A stretch of 64,000 bases of DNA from assembly GCF_949628265.1 (NCBI RefSeq), contig NC_088789.1, positions 22,251,883 to 22,315,882 on the forward strand, given 5' to 3'. This document shows, piece by piece, positions 24,557-37,835 of the stretch (the stretch's first letter is position 1; every line of letters starts with the position of its first letter). The notes beneath the pieces are model-generated. The model worked only from the letters and a program-made list of their open reading frames with translations, was not told where the DNA came from and made no database searches. The position numbers and the translations under genes were made by a program. The stretch is from Cloeon dipterum (lineage: Eukaryota; Arthropoda; Insecta; Ephemeroptera; Baetidae).

Positions 24557-24988
24557 TTTTTTTGCTCTGTTTATCCCTGTCCGAGGACCGAGAAGGGCGC
24601 GCACTGCACTAGCACGAATGCTGAAACCCGGGTCCCAATAACACCGCGAACGGATAACATGGGCGCACCAGGCCGCACATTTCAGGGACCCAGCCCACTG
24701 AAGGGCCCCTTGCCTCCGCACCGAGGACTGCATTGAAACGCTAGACATTCGTCCCGTGAAGCCAAATCACGCATGCTGGAAAGGTGCAAACCAGCAAGTA
24801 GCGAGTCGGCGCCGGTGCGCCTCCCAGCCCGTTGAGCAATTTGAGAGCATTTCGAGTCACTAAACTAACCACTTTTTGCCATTTCTGACATTGGGTAGCC
24901 AGTATTAGATCTCCGAACTGCTCAAATACCTCTCATTGCTTTGACACTCCTGAGAATGCCTTAACAATGCGAGCCAAGGGGCTGGTTA
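24557..24988 (-). repeat. Interspersed poly(A)-tailed repeat, copy 1
   Basis: A ~430-base GC-rich unit that recurs at 26645-27089 with only scattered differences, including a few small indels. On the minus strand it begins near AACCAGCCC and ends in an A tract (7 A here), which suggests a retroposed element or retrocopied transcript read from the minus strand. I found no clear target-site duplication. The minus-strand frame that is open in copy 2 is broken by TGA here. I do not recognise a reverse-transcriptase motif or a known SINE head. Confidence 0.8.
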
Positions 24989-26644
24989 ATAATTCTTAAT
25001 TCTTATTAAAAAGAAATAAAATTGAAGTTGATTATTTTAATTTTTCCATGCTGCAAAATTGACTGATTTTTGCATGATGATCCCGCATTGAATTGAAATT
25101 TAGAAAAAATTCCTCGATCATGTCTAAATTTCACAGCCCTACGCCATTCCTGACGTGATGGACCTAGATTAAATTAATGTACCTATCAAAATTATTTCTG
25201 AAAAAGTTTTGAAAACCATCTATAGTCTGTATATATTATACTAGAAAGGAAATTGAATTATTCCGCCTATAAATTTAAAAAAAAATGTGGATGGTTGGGT
25301 TGTCAGAGTGGTCGCTAATTTTCCATGCTTGGCGAGCAGCAGAGAACAAAGAGGAGGCGGCTGCAAATAAATTAGGCAATTACGCTTCAAGCAGCAATGA
25401 GAGCTTGCATTGAGGAATTGTTCGCGCGGCACAGGAAGCCAAACATCCGCCAAACTGCTCCTCTTCTCCGCCGTAACTATACCGATCGCACGCCCACTTG
25501 CTTCAAAAGGAGGAATACATTACCTGCTTTTGATTGAGAGCCACTAACTCGGTTCAATTGTGTTTACCACCTTATTTATTTCAATTTGGTAGTAAGAATT
25601 TTAACTGTTTTGAAATTAAATTGCGTTCAAATGAAAAGAGGATTAAATTGTAAAATGAAATTTAATTTTAAGGAGGATTATTGCAAGAAGAAAATTATTA
25701 TGGAATCCTTTAAATTAAAAAAAATGTAAATAAACGCAAACGGGAAAAATTTAGATTTTTGTAGTCACTTATTATTAATTGCAGAAACACCTTAACAAGT
25801 GGCAAAGCTGGGGAACATAATTTTTTATAAGCTGGGATTGATTTTTAAACGGTAACTCATTTCTTATAATTTTTTCTTGAAACTGTTAATTTCTTTAAAT
25901 CTTTAATTATTTGTAAATATTTATTTTCCAACCTGAGCGGCATTTATGGCCATTTTATTTGATAGAATTATTAATTTTCTTAAAATTTCCGCCTGAAATA
26001 CAATAAGAAGTTCTAAAAGTGACTTTCGTAAAAATCACATTTACTAAAACAATAGGGTTGAAAAGTGATCCACGCATTTGCGAGCCCTCTCCTTTGCACC
26101 AAAACCCGTTTGATGCAAGTTGTACATAAGAAATCTAGTGACAATCAGAGTATCAAATTAAGCGTGTATTATCCCGAACAAAAGTGCTGAAGCTGTTTTG
26201 TCGGGGCTATAGGGGTATCAAGTAGACGCGGAAAGAGTGTCCGCGGCGGCTGTATTTGCTGTCCGGCGCAGGTAGTGCACCCATCCGCGCGGCGCGCATC
26301 TCGTTTTTATATTTTCTCACGCTGCCAAAAGAAGCAGCATTGAAAACAGGTGCTGCGGATCAAGTCACGCTGAATGCCCCCTCTTTCCTCCCTCGTCGCA
26401 CCCACGCTCCGCGCCTGATTCAGGTGCACACAATGTGCGAGCTTTATTATCATCGTCATTCTCGAACACTGCAAATGATTTCCATCGGAGCCAATTCAGC
26501 GTTCAGCGCCGGCTGCCTGAGACTTCGCTCTCGCGGTCGAACAACGTTAATTGCGCGCTGGTGCGGGTGAGAGAGGAATTAATCTCGGCTTTGTCCTCTT
26601 GAGAGCTAATTACGAGCGTACAACTTGATTGCAACTCGCGCTTG
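24989..26644. other. Intergenic DNA between the two repeat copies
   Basis: AT-rich over most of its length. A GC-richer segment at 26.2-26.6 kb contains short open frames without family resemblance. No gene is supported. Confidence 0.5.
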
Positions 26645-27089
26645 TTTTTTTTTTTTTTTTTTTTTTGCTCTTTTTATCCTTGTCCGTCCGAGGACCGGGA
26701 AGGGCGCGCACTGCACTAGCACGAATGCTGAAACCCGGGTCCCAATAACACCGCGAACGGATAACATGGGCGCACCAGGCCGCACAGGGACCCAGCCAAC
26801 CGAAGGGCCACTTGCCTCTGCACCGAGGACTGCATTGAAACGCTAGACATTTGTCCCGTGAAGCCAAATCACGCATGCTGGAAAGGTGCAAACCAGCAAG
26901 TAGCGAGTCGGCGCCGGTGCGCCTCCCAGCCCGTCGAGCAATTTGAGCAATTCGAGTCACTAAACTAACCACTTTTTGCCATCTCTGACATTGGGTAGCC
27001 AGTATTAGATCTCCGAACTGCTCAAATACCTCACATTGCTTTGACACTCCTGAGAGTGCCTTAACAATGCGAGCCAACGGGCTGGTTAA
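26645..27089 (-). repeat. Interspersed poly(A)-tailed repeat, copy 2
   Basis: Second copy of the unit at 24557-24988, in the same orientation. On the minus strand it ends in 22 uninterrupted A residues (plus-strand T run 26645-26666), a younger-looking tail than copy 1. A minus-strand frame is open across the whole unit, running on into the tail and flank, but it lacks a good ATG at its beginning. The encoded sequence is Cys/Arg/Trp-rich and matches nothing I know. Target-site duplications were not found, so 5' truncation or old age is possible. Confidence 0.8.
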
Positions 27090-28707
27090 AATTGTTGAAG
27101 GCAAGAAATATTTTTAATACTTTAAGAGGATCTAATACTGCAAAGCCCCGCATAAACTATATATCTATAAGGATTCACTGTAAACCAAAATGAATTTTAA
27201 ATTTTTCAAGCGAACTTTCCTTACAGAGATCCAAAATTAATAAATTAAAATATTCTCAAATAAAAAAGAGGGCTGCGAATTTTAAACAGTTGATTTTTCG
27301 GAGCCTCCGCATGCAACAACCATGAGATCATCAAATAATGCATCTTAAAAGCCCCTTTGAGGTTTGAAAACGCTTGTTGGCAATTGCCAGGAATTTAATC
27401 CCAAACAGTTTTGCTTAATGATCTGATCCCAACAATTTGTTTTAATTATAAAATGGTAAAAAACGTTTGCCATTAGAGTGAGCCTTTAAGTCAATTAATC
27501 TACACTAAGATACGCCTAAAACAGTCTAATCGGCTAAAAATACGTGCAAAGGTGCGAGATTTTTGGCTCGTGTTTGACATAATTGCCCAAAATTTCATAA
27601 ATCCCCTGCCAATATTTATCCCAAAACATTTTTAGTCCGTTTTGCATATTTTTTCCATTAGACAAGTCGGATTTATTACAAATATTTTTAATTACTTTGT
27701 AATTTTAATTCTTCGGAGTTAAGAGGATGAGTTTATTGTCTTGTTTTTAATTAAATCTGTACTTAAAATCAAAAGTTTCACACATCTCACTTTTTTTAGA
27801 TGAACAAAGGTTTAAAGACAATGTCAGGGACCACAAACGATGCGCATAGATTCTTGCTTATCAGTTGATGATTACTTTTCTCTCCCAAAAACTGTCTGTA
27901 AATAGTTCGACCGTTTTGCCGGCAAATCCGTTAAAAATTCACAGCCCTAAAAATAAGTCAAGCACTTGGAAGATATAAATGATATTATGTTAACAAATTA
28001 ATGTTTCCAGCAGAGAACAGAACAAAGTTAATTCCATTGAAACGTTAAAATATTATCTGTTTGACACAATCTGGTAGAAAATTTGTAGTTAATTTAACGT
28101 AAAATGTATCAAAATCTGTAAAAGCATTTTTCAATTGAACCGAATCCATATGAAATCATGACATTACCTTTTAATATCCGTTAATCAATCTAATCGCTAA
28201 CCAGACATAAATTAAAATTATATACTTATTGAAAAAGTAAAAATAAAATAATATTTGGATTAAATAAATCAAAGTTAGTTTAACAAATTAATTTTTTATG
28301 CCCCTAAAAACAAATATTTTTAGGAAATATGGGTTACGGAACGTAGATCGATTAAGTAGGAATATGTAGCATGATTATTACACGCTTGAAATAATTTTTG
28401 CAGAAGGTCAACACGGCTGTTTCAATAAAATAATTTTAAGACATAAAAGTTGGCACGGATTCAGGCTGTGGTGTGCGCGGCGCGCTGCTCCACGCTGCGG
28501 TGGAGAACGTTTTCGCGAAATAATCGCCGTTCCTCCGACAGCAATAAAAGCCAACCGTGAATAACAATTTTTCAACTTCTTCTGGAATTAACGCGCTGTC
28601 CGCGTGCGTGATCTGAAGTTATTAACACAAAAAGAGTATTACGATCCACCTCTGGAGCCTGGACGAGAAACGAAAAAGCGGGCTGTGCGCGCACGGAAAG
28701 GGGGCGG
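27090..28707. other. Intergenic DNA upstream of the SAM-domain gene
   Basis: Mostly AT-rich, becoming GC-rich from about 28.45 kb towards the first exon at 28.97 kb. No gene is seen. The right end probably holds the distal promoter of the SAM-domain gene. Confidence 0.45.
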
Positions 28708-28737
28708 CTCTCTCTCTCTCTCTCTCGCTCTCTCTCT
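28708..28737. repeat. (CT)n tract near distal first exon
   Basis: A CT dinucleotide run with one CG interruption. It lies about 230 bases upstream of the distal first ATG; GA/CT runs are common in arthropod promoters, where GAGA-type factors bind. Confidence 0.8.
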
Positions 28738-28966
28738 TGCTTCTGCCTGCTGCCTGCGTCTCCATCGACTTGTGTTCGTTTCTCATTCAGCGGCGCGACC
28801 TGGTCCCGGCGTGAGCTCAGGTGACGTCCGTCCGCTCGTTCGTTCGTCAGGTGCCGTCACGGGTGCTGCACCCCGCCGCTTACGTGATTTTCAGAGCAGA
28901 ATTCGGATTAAGAAAAGTGAGCAACATCATGTGCGATCGTCGGCCCGCTAATTACTCTCTTAATCA

Positions 28967-29014
28967 ATGCAACTAACAAACTCCGGGTTGCCGGACGGAA
29001 GGGAAGCTGTTGCG
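28967..29014 (+). CDS. SAM-domain gene, alternative first coding exon 1a
   Basis: ATG followed by 15 codons (MQLTNSGLPDGREAVA) ending in a strong donor GCG|GTGAGT in phase 0. The next recognisable exon that accepts phase 0 is 41871-42015. The preceding 250 bases are GC-rich with a CT run, as expected for a promoter and 5' UTR. The peptide is short and unrecognised, so support comes from the donor, phase and context. It could instead belong to a longer 5' UTR. Confidence 0.45.
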
Positions 29015-32000
29015 GTGAGTTCTTCTTGGCATTTGCATTTGAATCGAATTTTTAATGCGTTCGTTGTTTATTTTTCGGGCCTACGAAGCACTCTCAAATA
29101 TGTGTGCTAATTGTGCGCTAATGCGTTTTTAGTGTAGAACGAAAGGCGTGAGAGGTGATTTTGTTCTTGATATGCAAATAGGGTGAGCAAACGAAGAGAG
29201 TTGAAACTAAGTCTACGCTTAAAATTATTCTTATTTACTTTTAATGATTTTTAACGCTTTTTGCCAGGTTGCTTTTAACATTCTCTTTTTTTAATTGCCA
29301 GTACTCTCCATTAAATCAGAAGATTCTATTTTCTCTTTAAATAGGCTGTAGCGTGAGGAGAGGTAAAATTAGAGTTCTGTTCTGCTGGTACTTGTTTTGT
29401 CATGTAAATTGCTAAAACTTAGCAATTTTAAACCCTGTTATTTTTGTCAATTTCTGCAGAGGAGCTGTCCTAAATTCACAAACATTATTTTAAAACTATT
29501 TTCTTAATGATTTTAAATTAAGTAGTTTTTCAATTAAAAACAATCTGTTGATGGAGGAATAAATCTAATAGTTTAAAATTCTTTATTAATTAAACACAGC
29601 AGTCAAAAATTTATTGCAAGAATTATTTAAAAATTATCACAATGAAATAAAAATTTATAAAATATTTTGGCTTTGAAAACATAACATGGAGTTCACACTA
29701 TTTTATCAAATGTTTAGATATTATTTAAAATTAACCAAATAATAATTCCAGACATATTTTAAAACTCCAATCAACGAGCCGAATCTCTTGCCTCCTATAT
29801 AAAAGCATAACTGTACGATTTTGATCTCAAGGGTGGTCTCGGTGCGTGACGGCGGCTTGGTGCACGCGTCCTTGCCTCTCGCAGGTCCTTCCCTTTTCTG
29901 CGTGCACCCCCGAGCCTGCAGCACGTTTTCGCCGGTGCATTGTTTCACCGCATTGTTCAGTGCGCGCGTCAATGAATGAACGAACGAACGAACGGCACAG
30001 GAAGTGCCGACTAGAAAGCATTATTTTCAAACGCGCACACACGTGCTGCCAACTCTTCTACTTGATCCACGTGACAAAATCTAAACAACATCCTCTCCGC
30101 TTAAACAATAGAAGGGGTGAGCTTCGTAAAGTGAGGATAGATAAAATCATAAAAACCCGCGTGCCCTGATGGCTATAAGTGCCTATCGTAAAGTGTTTGT
30201 ACCTCCTTCGCGTCTGTGAGGTTAGGAATTTTAGTCACGTTTTTTTCGGCAGATATGCTGATTTTCAAGTCAAATTTTAGGAATACAACATTCAAGTTTT
30301 CCGGAGATAATTTAATTCGTATATTCCATTGTTATTTCAATCGGATTTCATCTACGATTTTTTCCACGTCATGTTATTAATATCTTTTATCTGACACGAT
30401 TAAGTGTCCTAGGAGAACCAATAAAAAAATTAATATATTAAGAAATTAGGGGAATATTAAAAAATCTACCTTTTTCGTTGATAAAGACTGACTCCAAAAA
30501 CAACCGCAAAAAAAATTATATTATAAATAAATTCGAATTTACTTTTCATGAAATATTTTAAGCTCTCATTACTGTGGCTGTTGTATGAGTTCAGAAAATG
30601 TATATTTTATATATTTTATAATTTATTATTCTAATTTGTGTTTCAAGCCAGTAAATTCAAATTTTTGGTTAAAATTATTTTTCATAATTTTGCATTACAG
30701 AAGGCCTAAATTAATTGTGAATCATACAAAAGGTCTCTACATTTTCCAGATAAAATAATTACTGCTTAGGAAGAAAACTGATAGCTATTAATCATAGACT
30801 TTTTGCACCTGTTTTATTTTTTCAATTTAAAAAATAAAATAAACCTAAACAGTCATTACAGTTGCTGTTGGCAAAAGATTCTATTTTTAAATGCTGTATT
30901 TTGATGATTCGTGGGGATACCCTGCGGTCTACACAGCTTAGGAAAAAATATTCGATAGACTAAATTCCCAAGTCCATAGCCATCATCATCTACGCTCACG
31001 CTCTTTTCAAATTTTGACGAAAAGTAGCTCCGTAATGCCTTAATTATCGCGTCTAAGTCTGCAGCACATAATGCGATTGTGGCACACAATAATGGATGAA
31101 TTTTCATGGTGAGACGCGTACGTCTTCTACGGCACATTTGCACACCAGCGTCTGCGTGAACACGTCCGTGAACATAACACAAAAGCGCACACGAGTAAGA
31201 GAATAGTGACAAAAGAGGTGCAGAATGGAAAACGCAGAACGTGATACCTTGAGTCGGGGCCCTCGAGTGGAAAGCCACAGAGCGCACCGAGTGAAAATGA
31301 ATTTATATATATTATGTATAAACGCTGCGAAAGAGCCAAAACGTGTGTGTGTGTGTGAGGAAAGCATCAGAGCATCTCCATTTGTGCGATTCGCTCCACT
31401 GCGTTTTCCTTCGACTATCGCTCTGTTCAAATTAACTTGCCTCACCTTCTGGTAAAAATCATATTTTTTTTTAAAAAAAAAGTGGTGGTAACCTAAAATA
31501 TTGGGAGATTTTTTCAATTTCCTGTCAAATTAAACATTCACACCAAATAAATTAAATTTATTTTATGGCTCTCAAGGAGCTAAGCTATTAAAAAAACACG
31601 GCTCCCAAGAGAGACTGGACAATAGAGGGACACTTCTCTATTCAATGTAGAAGATCATCACAGTGTAGCGAGGGGTTGAACAACTTAGTTTTCGAGGCAT
31701 GCAGCGCGGGCAGGCGCTCGTCCCTTTGTTTGCGATATTATTCCTTTCGCGCCAAGGAGAAATTCTCTGTAGCGACTGAAAAGGCTGTTACAGCTCTAAC
31801 ATTGAAAAGAGGACAGATTGTTAAAACCATAAATAGTGAACAATGGGTGACTGTCCCCGTGTCTGTCCCGCCGATTTATCTTTCTAATGGTTTTACACCC
31901 CACTTAAAAGACAAACATGCCTCACAAGAAAACTCCTTATAAGGATAAGCTGCGTTTCTTTTTTTTATAATAGGGAATCATTTGGCTTTAGAGAAATTTT

Positions 32001-35000
32001 CCACGGAAGATTTGTCCAAAGAAACTGGCGCCCCAATGAAATTAAAACTGACAAATTGTGTCTAAAATAGCAGCAAAACCAACGTTCACATGGGAAAAAA
32101 TTTGACAGGAAAATAATTTCAGGCTAAAATGATTCAGCAAAATGATTAAATCCTGTAGCGAAAAATTGTCATGAACCTTTCCTTGGACTTCTAACCAATT
32201 TTGATGAGTTTCAACTGTTTTTATATTAGTTTTAGGCAGTTAAGTGAACTTTAATTGGCATACTCTGTGCTCATTTGATCGTTTTAAGAAGATGCAACCT
32301 AAGAAAAATTGATTCTCAGCCCTAAGCTTGAGCTCCGAAGAAATAAAAAGTGGGATTAAACATGAAAAATGATTTAGAATTGAAAATTGAAGCCATGATG
32401 ATATTTTATAAAGTGAGTCTTAAAGTAAATTGATGAAACAATTCGATTGATGTGTAATTGATCTGGGAATTATCTTGTTTCTATACTATGGTTGGTAAAT
32501 CACAAAAAGCTCAGATGATGAATTAATAATAAAATTGCTCTCATTTTTCGCAACCCAAAAAAATTAAATATTTAATTCTTTGATTTAATATGACTTTGTT
32601 TTTGAATAGTTTAATTTTTTATCTTAAATAAAAAGATAGGAAAATTTTTCAGAAAGTGTGAAGGTTTTTCTCTTGACAATCCAATTTTATAAAAGTTAAA
32701 AGACCCAAAACAAAGATCATGGACATAATAAATTTAATTTCGATTGCTCTAATTATCCTATTAAATCCCTATATAACATTAGAAAATACCAAAATTGAAC
32801 TAATTGAATTAATTTTGAACTTACATTTGTTAATTTTTAAATTTAAAACCGCCATCAAGTGCTAAAGTTGGATTTGGTTCACATCAGGTTAGGCTGCGCA
32901 GGCGCACACGGATTCAATAAATCTTACCATACAACAACTACTATAAAATACAATCCTTAAAGAGTTACCTTACCATTAACGAGGAATATTAATTGATTTT
33001 CTCTTTTAAAAATAAAAATCCTGTATGAAAGTTCAAATTAAATCCCTGCTCAATTATTTTCAATGACTTTTAGCTCCTTTATTAGCTCTGCACACGGAAA
33101 CTGTACCGTTAAACTGTTGCCTTTTAGAATGATTATCAAATAAATGCATCAAAAGAGGACAAAAGTTCTTCGCACATGCGGTGAATGGAATTACACTGTT
33201 TTCAGGTAGTGCTGGCTGGCTTTAACAGCACTTAAATTGTGTACTACCTGCTTGCACGTACAGCGCGTGCAGTATATAATCAAAATGCCTGGGTAATAAT
33301 ACGCGAGCGACGCAGCAGGTGTTTTATTACTCCTTTTCATAACGCTGAGAAACGAATTGTTAAATAAGAGAATGCATGGCAGAATTGTTATGGCCACACG
33401 GCATAATTTTTTAACGCGGCTGTAGTTTATTTGCACGAAGGCCAAGCTATTGGCAAGAACGCTTCTTCACTTCTATAGAACTTATGCAATATACGCACGA
33501 AAATAAATGATTTATAGAGGTTGTGTTGTAATTTAATCAGGGCAATAAATTCAGCAGATTTTTAAACAAAATCCCGTTTCTAAAACACGATGAAGTTCAT
33601 TGTTCTCTGTGAGTGTTTAATTTTTTTTATCATCAAACAAAGTTGTAAACAAAAATTGAAAATAAATCAAGCGTGTACCATGTTGGCAAAGACGGCCTCT
33701 TTTCAATTTAGATTTTATTCTTTAAAAATCATTTATTGAAAGCAATCTGTCACTCAAAGGGGGAAAGCACAAACAAAAATTTGACTGAGAATTCCGCTGC
33801 GGTTCACATTCCCTTCACGTCAAACTTGCCAATTAGAAAAGATCAAAGCTCTTTTCACCTTTTGTCCGATTCCCTCTCATTTTCGGTGGAGCATCAAATT
33901 TCGAGAATACCCACTCGTCGAGTACGTGTGTGTTTTCTCTACCGTTGAATGGACCTGAGCGCGCAGAGGGTAATCCAATCCGTTTGAGAAACGAATAAGC
34001 AGCAGCTTTAGTTTTGAGAGAGCGAGCGTCGCATCACAAAAAGCGCGTCTCCAGCCCAACAAAAAGCAAGCACTGACCAGGAACGAAATCGTGGTTTCAT
34101 GCACAGTGCAACCGAGAAAGATCAGCGCACGAATAATTCGATTTAGTTTTTTTTTATGAGGCCACCCGCTCATAAAGTCTAAGCAATTTTACAGTGTAAA
34201 ATTTACAAAAATAAAATGGCTAAAATTAAAAAAAAAATAGATATTTTCTTCCAACGAATATTTATTTCAATTTTATTTTACATGTATTTTTGTAGCAAAT
34301 TGTTTCAATTTTATCTAACATTAATATTAAACATACAAATGTAATTAAAGATTTTTAAAAATACTGTTGGAAAAACATGTAGCAGTTATTTTTGTATAAT
34401 TTTTCAAATTACAATAATGACATTTTTAAATATATTCACGTTGTTTAAATTTCACTAGGTATTATACTCTTTATGAGTAGTTGGTTCTTGTTAATCCTTT
34501 GCTTGTACATTATTATGATGAAGATAAGGACGAAATTAAATGATATTTAAGTAAATATTAAGATCACAGTTTATCATTTTAATGAATGAGTAAGCAACTA
34601 AAGTATCGTTGGAAATTAATTACGGTAGACTATTTTTCGGTGCATCTAATTTATTTTTGGACACCAAGAGAGCATGAATCACTTAATTTAAAGGCCACAT
34701 ATATTGAGCCATAATCTAAAACGTCTAAACCAGTCTTTGGGGCCCAAAACCATCTAAAACATTCAAATAATTTGTGTGTCATTCGTGAAGCCAGTCTAAA
34801 TTTTAGAAGTTTAATTCAAATTAATATTGAAATAAAAACATTTTTCCGCTTTTCAAAGCGATGGTCATGAAAATCAGGTTTCATGTCACAATTTTCTCGT
34901 TGCTTGATTTTTTTAAAGTTTTGTTCGTCTGAAAGGTATTAGCAATCAGAAACCAAAGGTTAAATGCTGAGTTTGGCCAGCATTTATTTTAAGAAGTGTT

Positions 35001-37754
35001 TGAAATAAATCACCTATTTAATTCTTCTGAATTTGACATCTAAAGCCATATTTAGAGCCCGAAACAATGTAAAAATTACCCTTTAAATTACATTCTTGGC
35101 AAGAAAATAAGAGAGGGAAAAGTTTAAAACAGTTTAAAGACGAGTCTGGATTGGCTCCAAACCATAACTGCCTAAAAATAGTTATCTTTTTCGTGAAAAA
35201 GCGTCCTAGTTACTCCATATACAATTTTTATTTTATTTTTCTCTCCTTCACTTTGACCTTAAAAGCAAATTAAATATAAATTCAAAGAGGTTCAAATGAT
35301 TGGTTGAAATTTTTTAAGACTTTTGCTGCTTCCTTGCTTAATAATGAGCTGTATATTTTCCCTCCCAATTCATTAGAAATGCCCTACTCAACTATATTTC
35401 CGGCTGCTATAGTTGCAGCCCTAATTCAGGAGTTTCCTGTCCTCTCTAGGGGCTTAGGATAACTCTTCTAGGAAGTACATTTGATATATATACTGACAAA
35501 TTATATGACAACCTCGCCCTGGCATCAACACCAAACTTTTAAGACTAATTTCCTAATTTAAAATAAATAAATAAATATACAAAGGTCAACTGCATTACAT
35601 TGTCTCGCCAATCTCCATGCAACAGCCAAAGGGAATTTACAAAATCAAACCATTCGGATTCACCTTCAGTTTTGGCGTCTGATTTTGTTTGCAAGCTTTT
35701 TACTGAAGGATAACCCGACGTACACGCTGCTGAACGTAAAAGTCTGGAGGGCGTGCAGCAGAATAAAATGTGTCCGAGTCAAAGCTCGGCTGCGTGTCCG
35801 GCGTGCAGATGAGGCAGGCGATGGACTGAAGCGCTGCCAGAATTTACACACACACACTCACACATGATGCATGTACACTATGCGCGGCTCGGCGCGTTTT
35901 ATTGCCTCGGTGTCCATCACATCACAAACACACACGGCTCGGCGGCCGCGTCGCAGCTGAATCTCAAATCTATAATAATCAAATTCCACTCCCGCCAACC
36001 GACTTTTCTAAAAATAAACGCTCCATTGGCTCGCAATTTTTGCACCGCAGCCGCTGAAAATTACACATAATTATACTTTGGATTTGTTTTTCATCTGTGC
36101 AGGTTGTGTTTAATTAAATTTAATAACTGCCGATTAATTCCAAGACGCACATTCGGTTTCACTTCGCCTACCAAACACGTTTGAGATGGAAATTGCAAAT
36201 AGATAAGGGGTATATGGCCAGCGTAATGGCTCTCGCCGAGTTTGGCACTAACATCTGCCAAGCGTGCGCGTTTAGTGACCTCTCCAAGGCCGCCAAATTT
36301 CACCTTCCCGCCGTGCCAAGAGCCCCAGCCATCGCTCAATTGCACTTTTCGCAGTCAGTTTCGACTTGTCTGCATGGATTTGGCGGCCGAATGTATAAAA
36401 TTCAAATATATAAACCCACTGAAAACCAAAGTTCTCAGAACGAGCAGAATCGTGATTTGTTTTCTTAATCTTCACAGTCTGGAAATTTTAATTTTATTAC
36501 ATATGAATTTCTCGGAAGTAACGTTCAAAAATATTTTCCATTGGAATTCAGTGAATATTCATTCGATTTGATTTACCGTTCTCTTGAACTCTTATTGCAC
36601 ACGCTCCCCACACAATATTGCACAAGAAAAGCCGTGTGTCAACTGCCTCCGGTACGCACCAGGTTTAATACTAAGCTTCTGTCCAGATCATGTTCATAAA
36701 TCAACAGTAATCAGCAAGCTCATAACATACATGACATCTTTAATTGGATATTTCAAAAGGAAGGTTAAAAAATATCCAAGATAATTTATTTAAAATAAAA
36801 TAAAGAAAGGACAAAACAGGGCACTGCTAAAAATAAAAAGGACGATTTTTGACATTTTTTCCTGGTGTTTCCGATCGTGCAGCTCAGCCAATTCTGTAAA
36901 TTTTGTTTTTTCTCTTACCTCACTTCTTCACTGCGTGATTCGTCAAGTAATTTTCCAGTTAATTATCGATTCAGAATAATTAACAATGACTTTGGAACTA
37001 AATTAAATTTATAATTACAAAAGACCTGCTAAAGTTTATAAAAATTGCATTGCCTTATTAATTTTTTCCCAATTTGTTGCAAGTTTATAGAAATTAATCA
37101 ATTAATTTGTCCATGACCTCAATTTTAGCTCTGAGTAGAGAGAAATTAAAGCGATATTGAAGTAAGGATCCGTTGTAACTCTACAAAGCAGAAGCCGTTT
37201 TCCGTCTATAACTGCCAATTAAGGTTTTTGCTAAAATTATAAATTTACTATTTGCATTTCTTGTGCAGAAAATTGTTAAAAAAAACAGTGTTAAATAAAA
37301 TGCAACCCAGATTAAAATTAAATTAAATCAACTTTATAGAAAGAAAATCGTCATTTGCATGGAATCATTCACCATTCCCGTGCATTTGGTTGAAAACAAT
37401 TGGCTGTCTGGAGCAAGAGCGAATTTCCTCCTCCTCCCACGCAGAGCTGGTCTCTCTGTCAAAAGCTGCTCGGTCCTTTTGATTTCTTTTGAGCCAGTCG
37501 AGAGTTTATGCGGCGCACAACTTATATTAAATCCGTCTCAGACTGTTCCCACGCTGACGCTGGGGGAGAGAGAGAGAGAGATGAAAAAAATATTGCAGCG
37601 GCCAACCCCTGGGAGGACCAGCTGCTCATCATCCTTCCACCCTCCTTCGCATCCCGTCCGCAAACGCAGCTTCAATCTTCAGTCTGTGCCAAAAGGCGAC
37701 CGTGCGCGTATGTACATGTTTGTTATATTTTTTAATGCCGAGTGCGAAAAGTGA
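29015..37754. other. Long first intron of the SAM-domain gene
   Basis: About 8.7 kb, mainly AT-rich, without recognisable exons. GC-richer patches occur at 29.83-30.18, 31.1-31.45, 33.75-34.15, 35.65-36.06 and 36.18-36.4 kb. They contain only short unsupported frames plus small GT, CA and GAAC microsatellites. The 37.4-37.75 kb stretch just before exon 1b is GC-rich and probably contains its promoter and 5' UTR. Confidence 0.45.
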
Positions 37755-37835
37755 ATGGAGGAAACCGCGGAGGAGTTTCACGAGTTCACAGAGTTCTCGC
37801 GGCTGACCAGCCTGCTCCCAGCTGAGGAACGAGAG
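37755..37835 (+). CDS. SAM-domain gene, alternative first coding exon 1b
   Basis: ATG plus 26 codons beginning MEETAEEFHEFTEFSR and ending PAEERE, then a donor GAG|GTTGTT in phase 0, the same phase as exons 1a and 1c and as required by the exon at 41871. An in-frame TGA sits directly before the ATG, so it can only be a first coding exon. The acidic peptide is unlike the other N-termini. The donor is weak (GTTGTT), which lowers confidence. Confidence 0.4.

Noticed and set aside
26610-27104. 164-codon minus-strand frame across repeat copy 2 as a host gene
   Set aside because: It lies inside a repeated, poly(A)-tailed unit, has no proper ATG at its start, and is interrupted in the other copy; annotated as repeat.
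31676-31942. 88-codon plus-strand frame
   Set aside because: It starts at TTG, has no splice signals that fit the surrounding gene, and no resemblance to any family.
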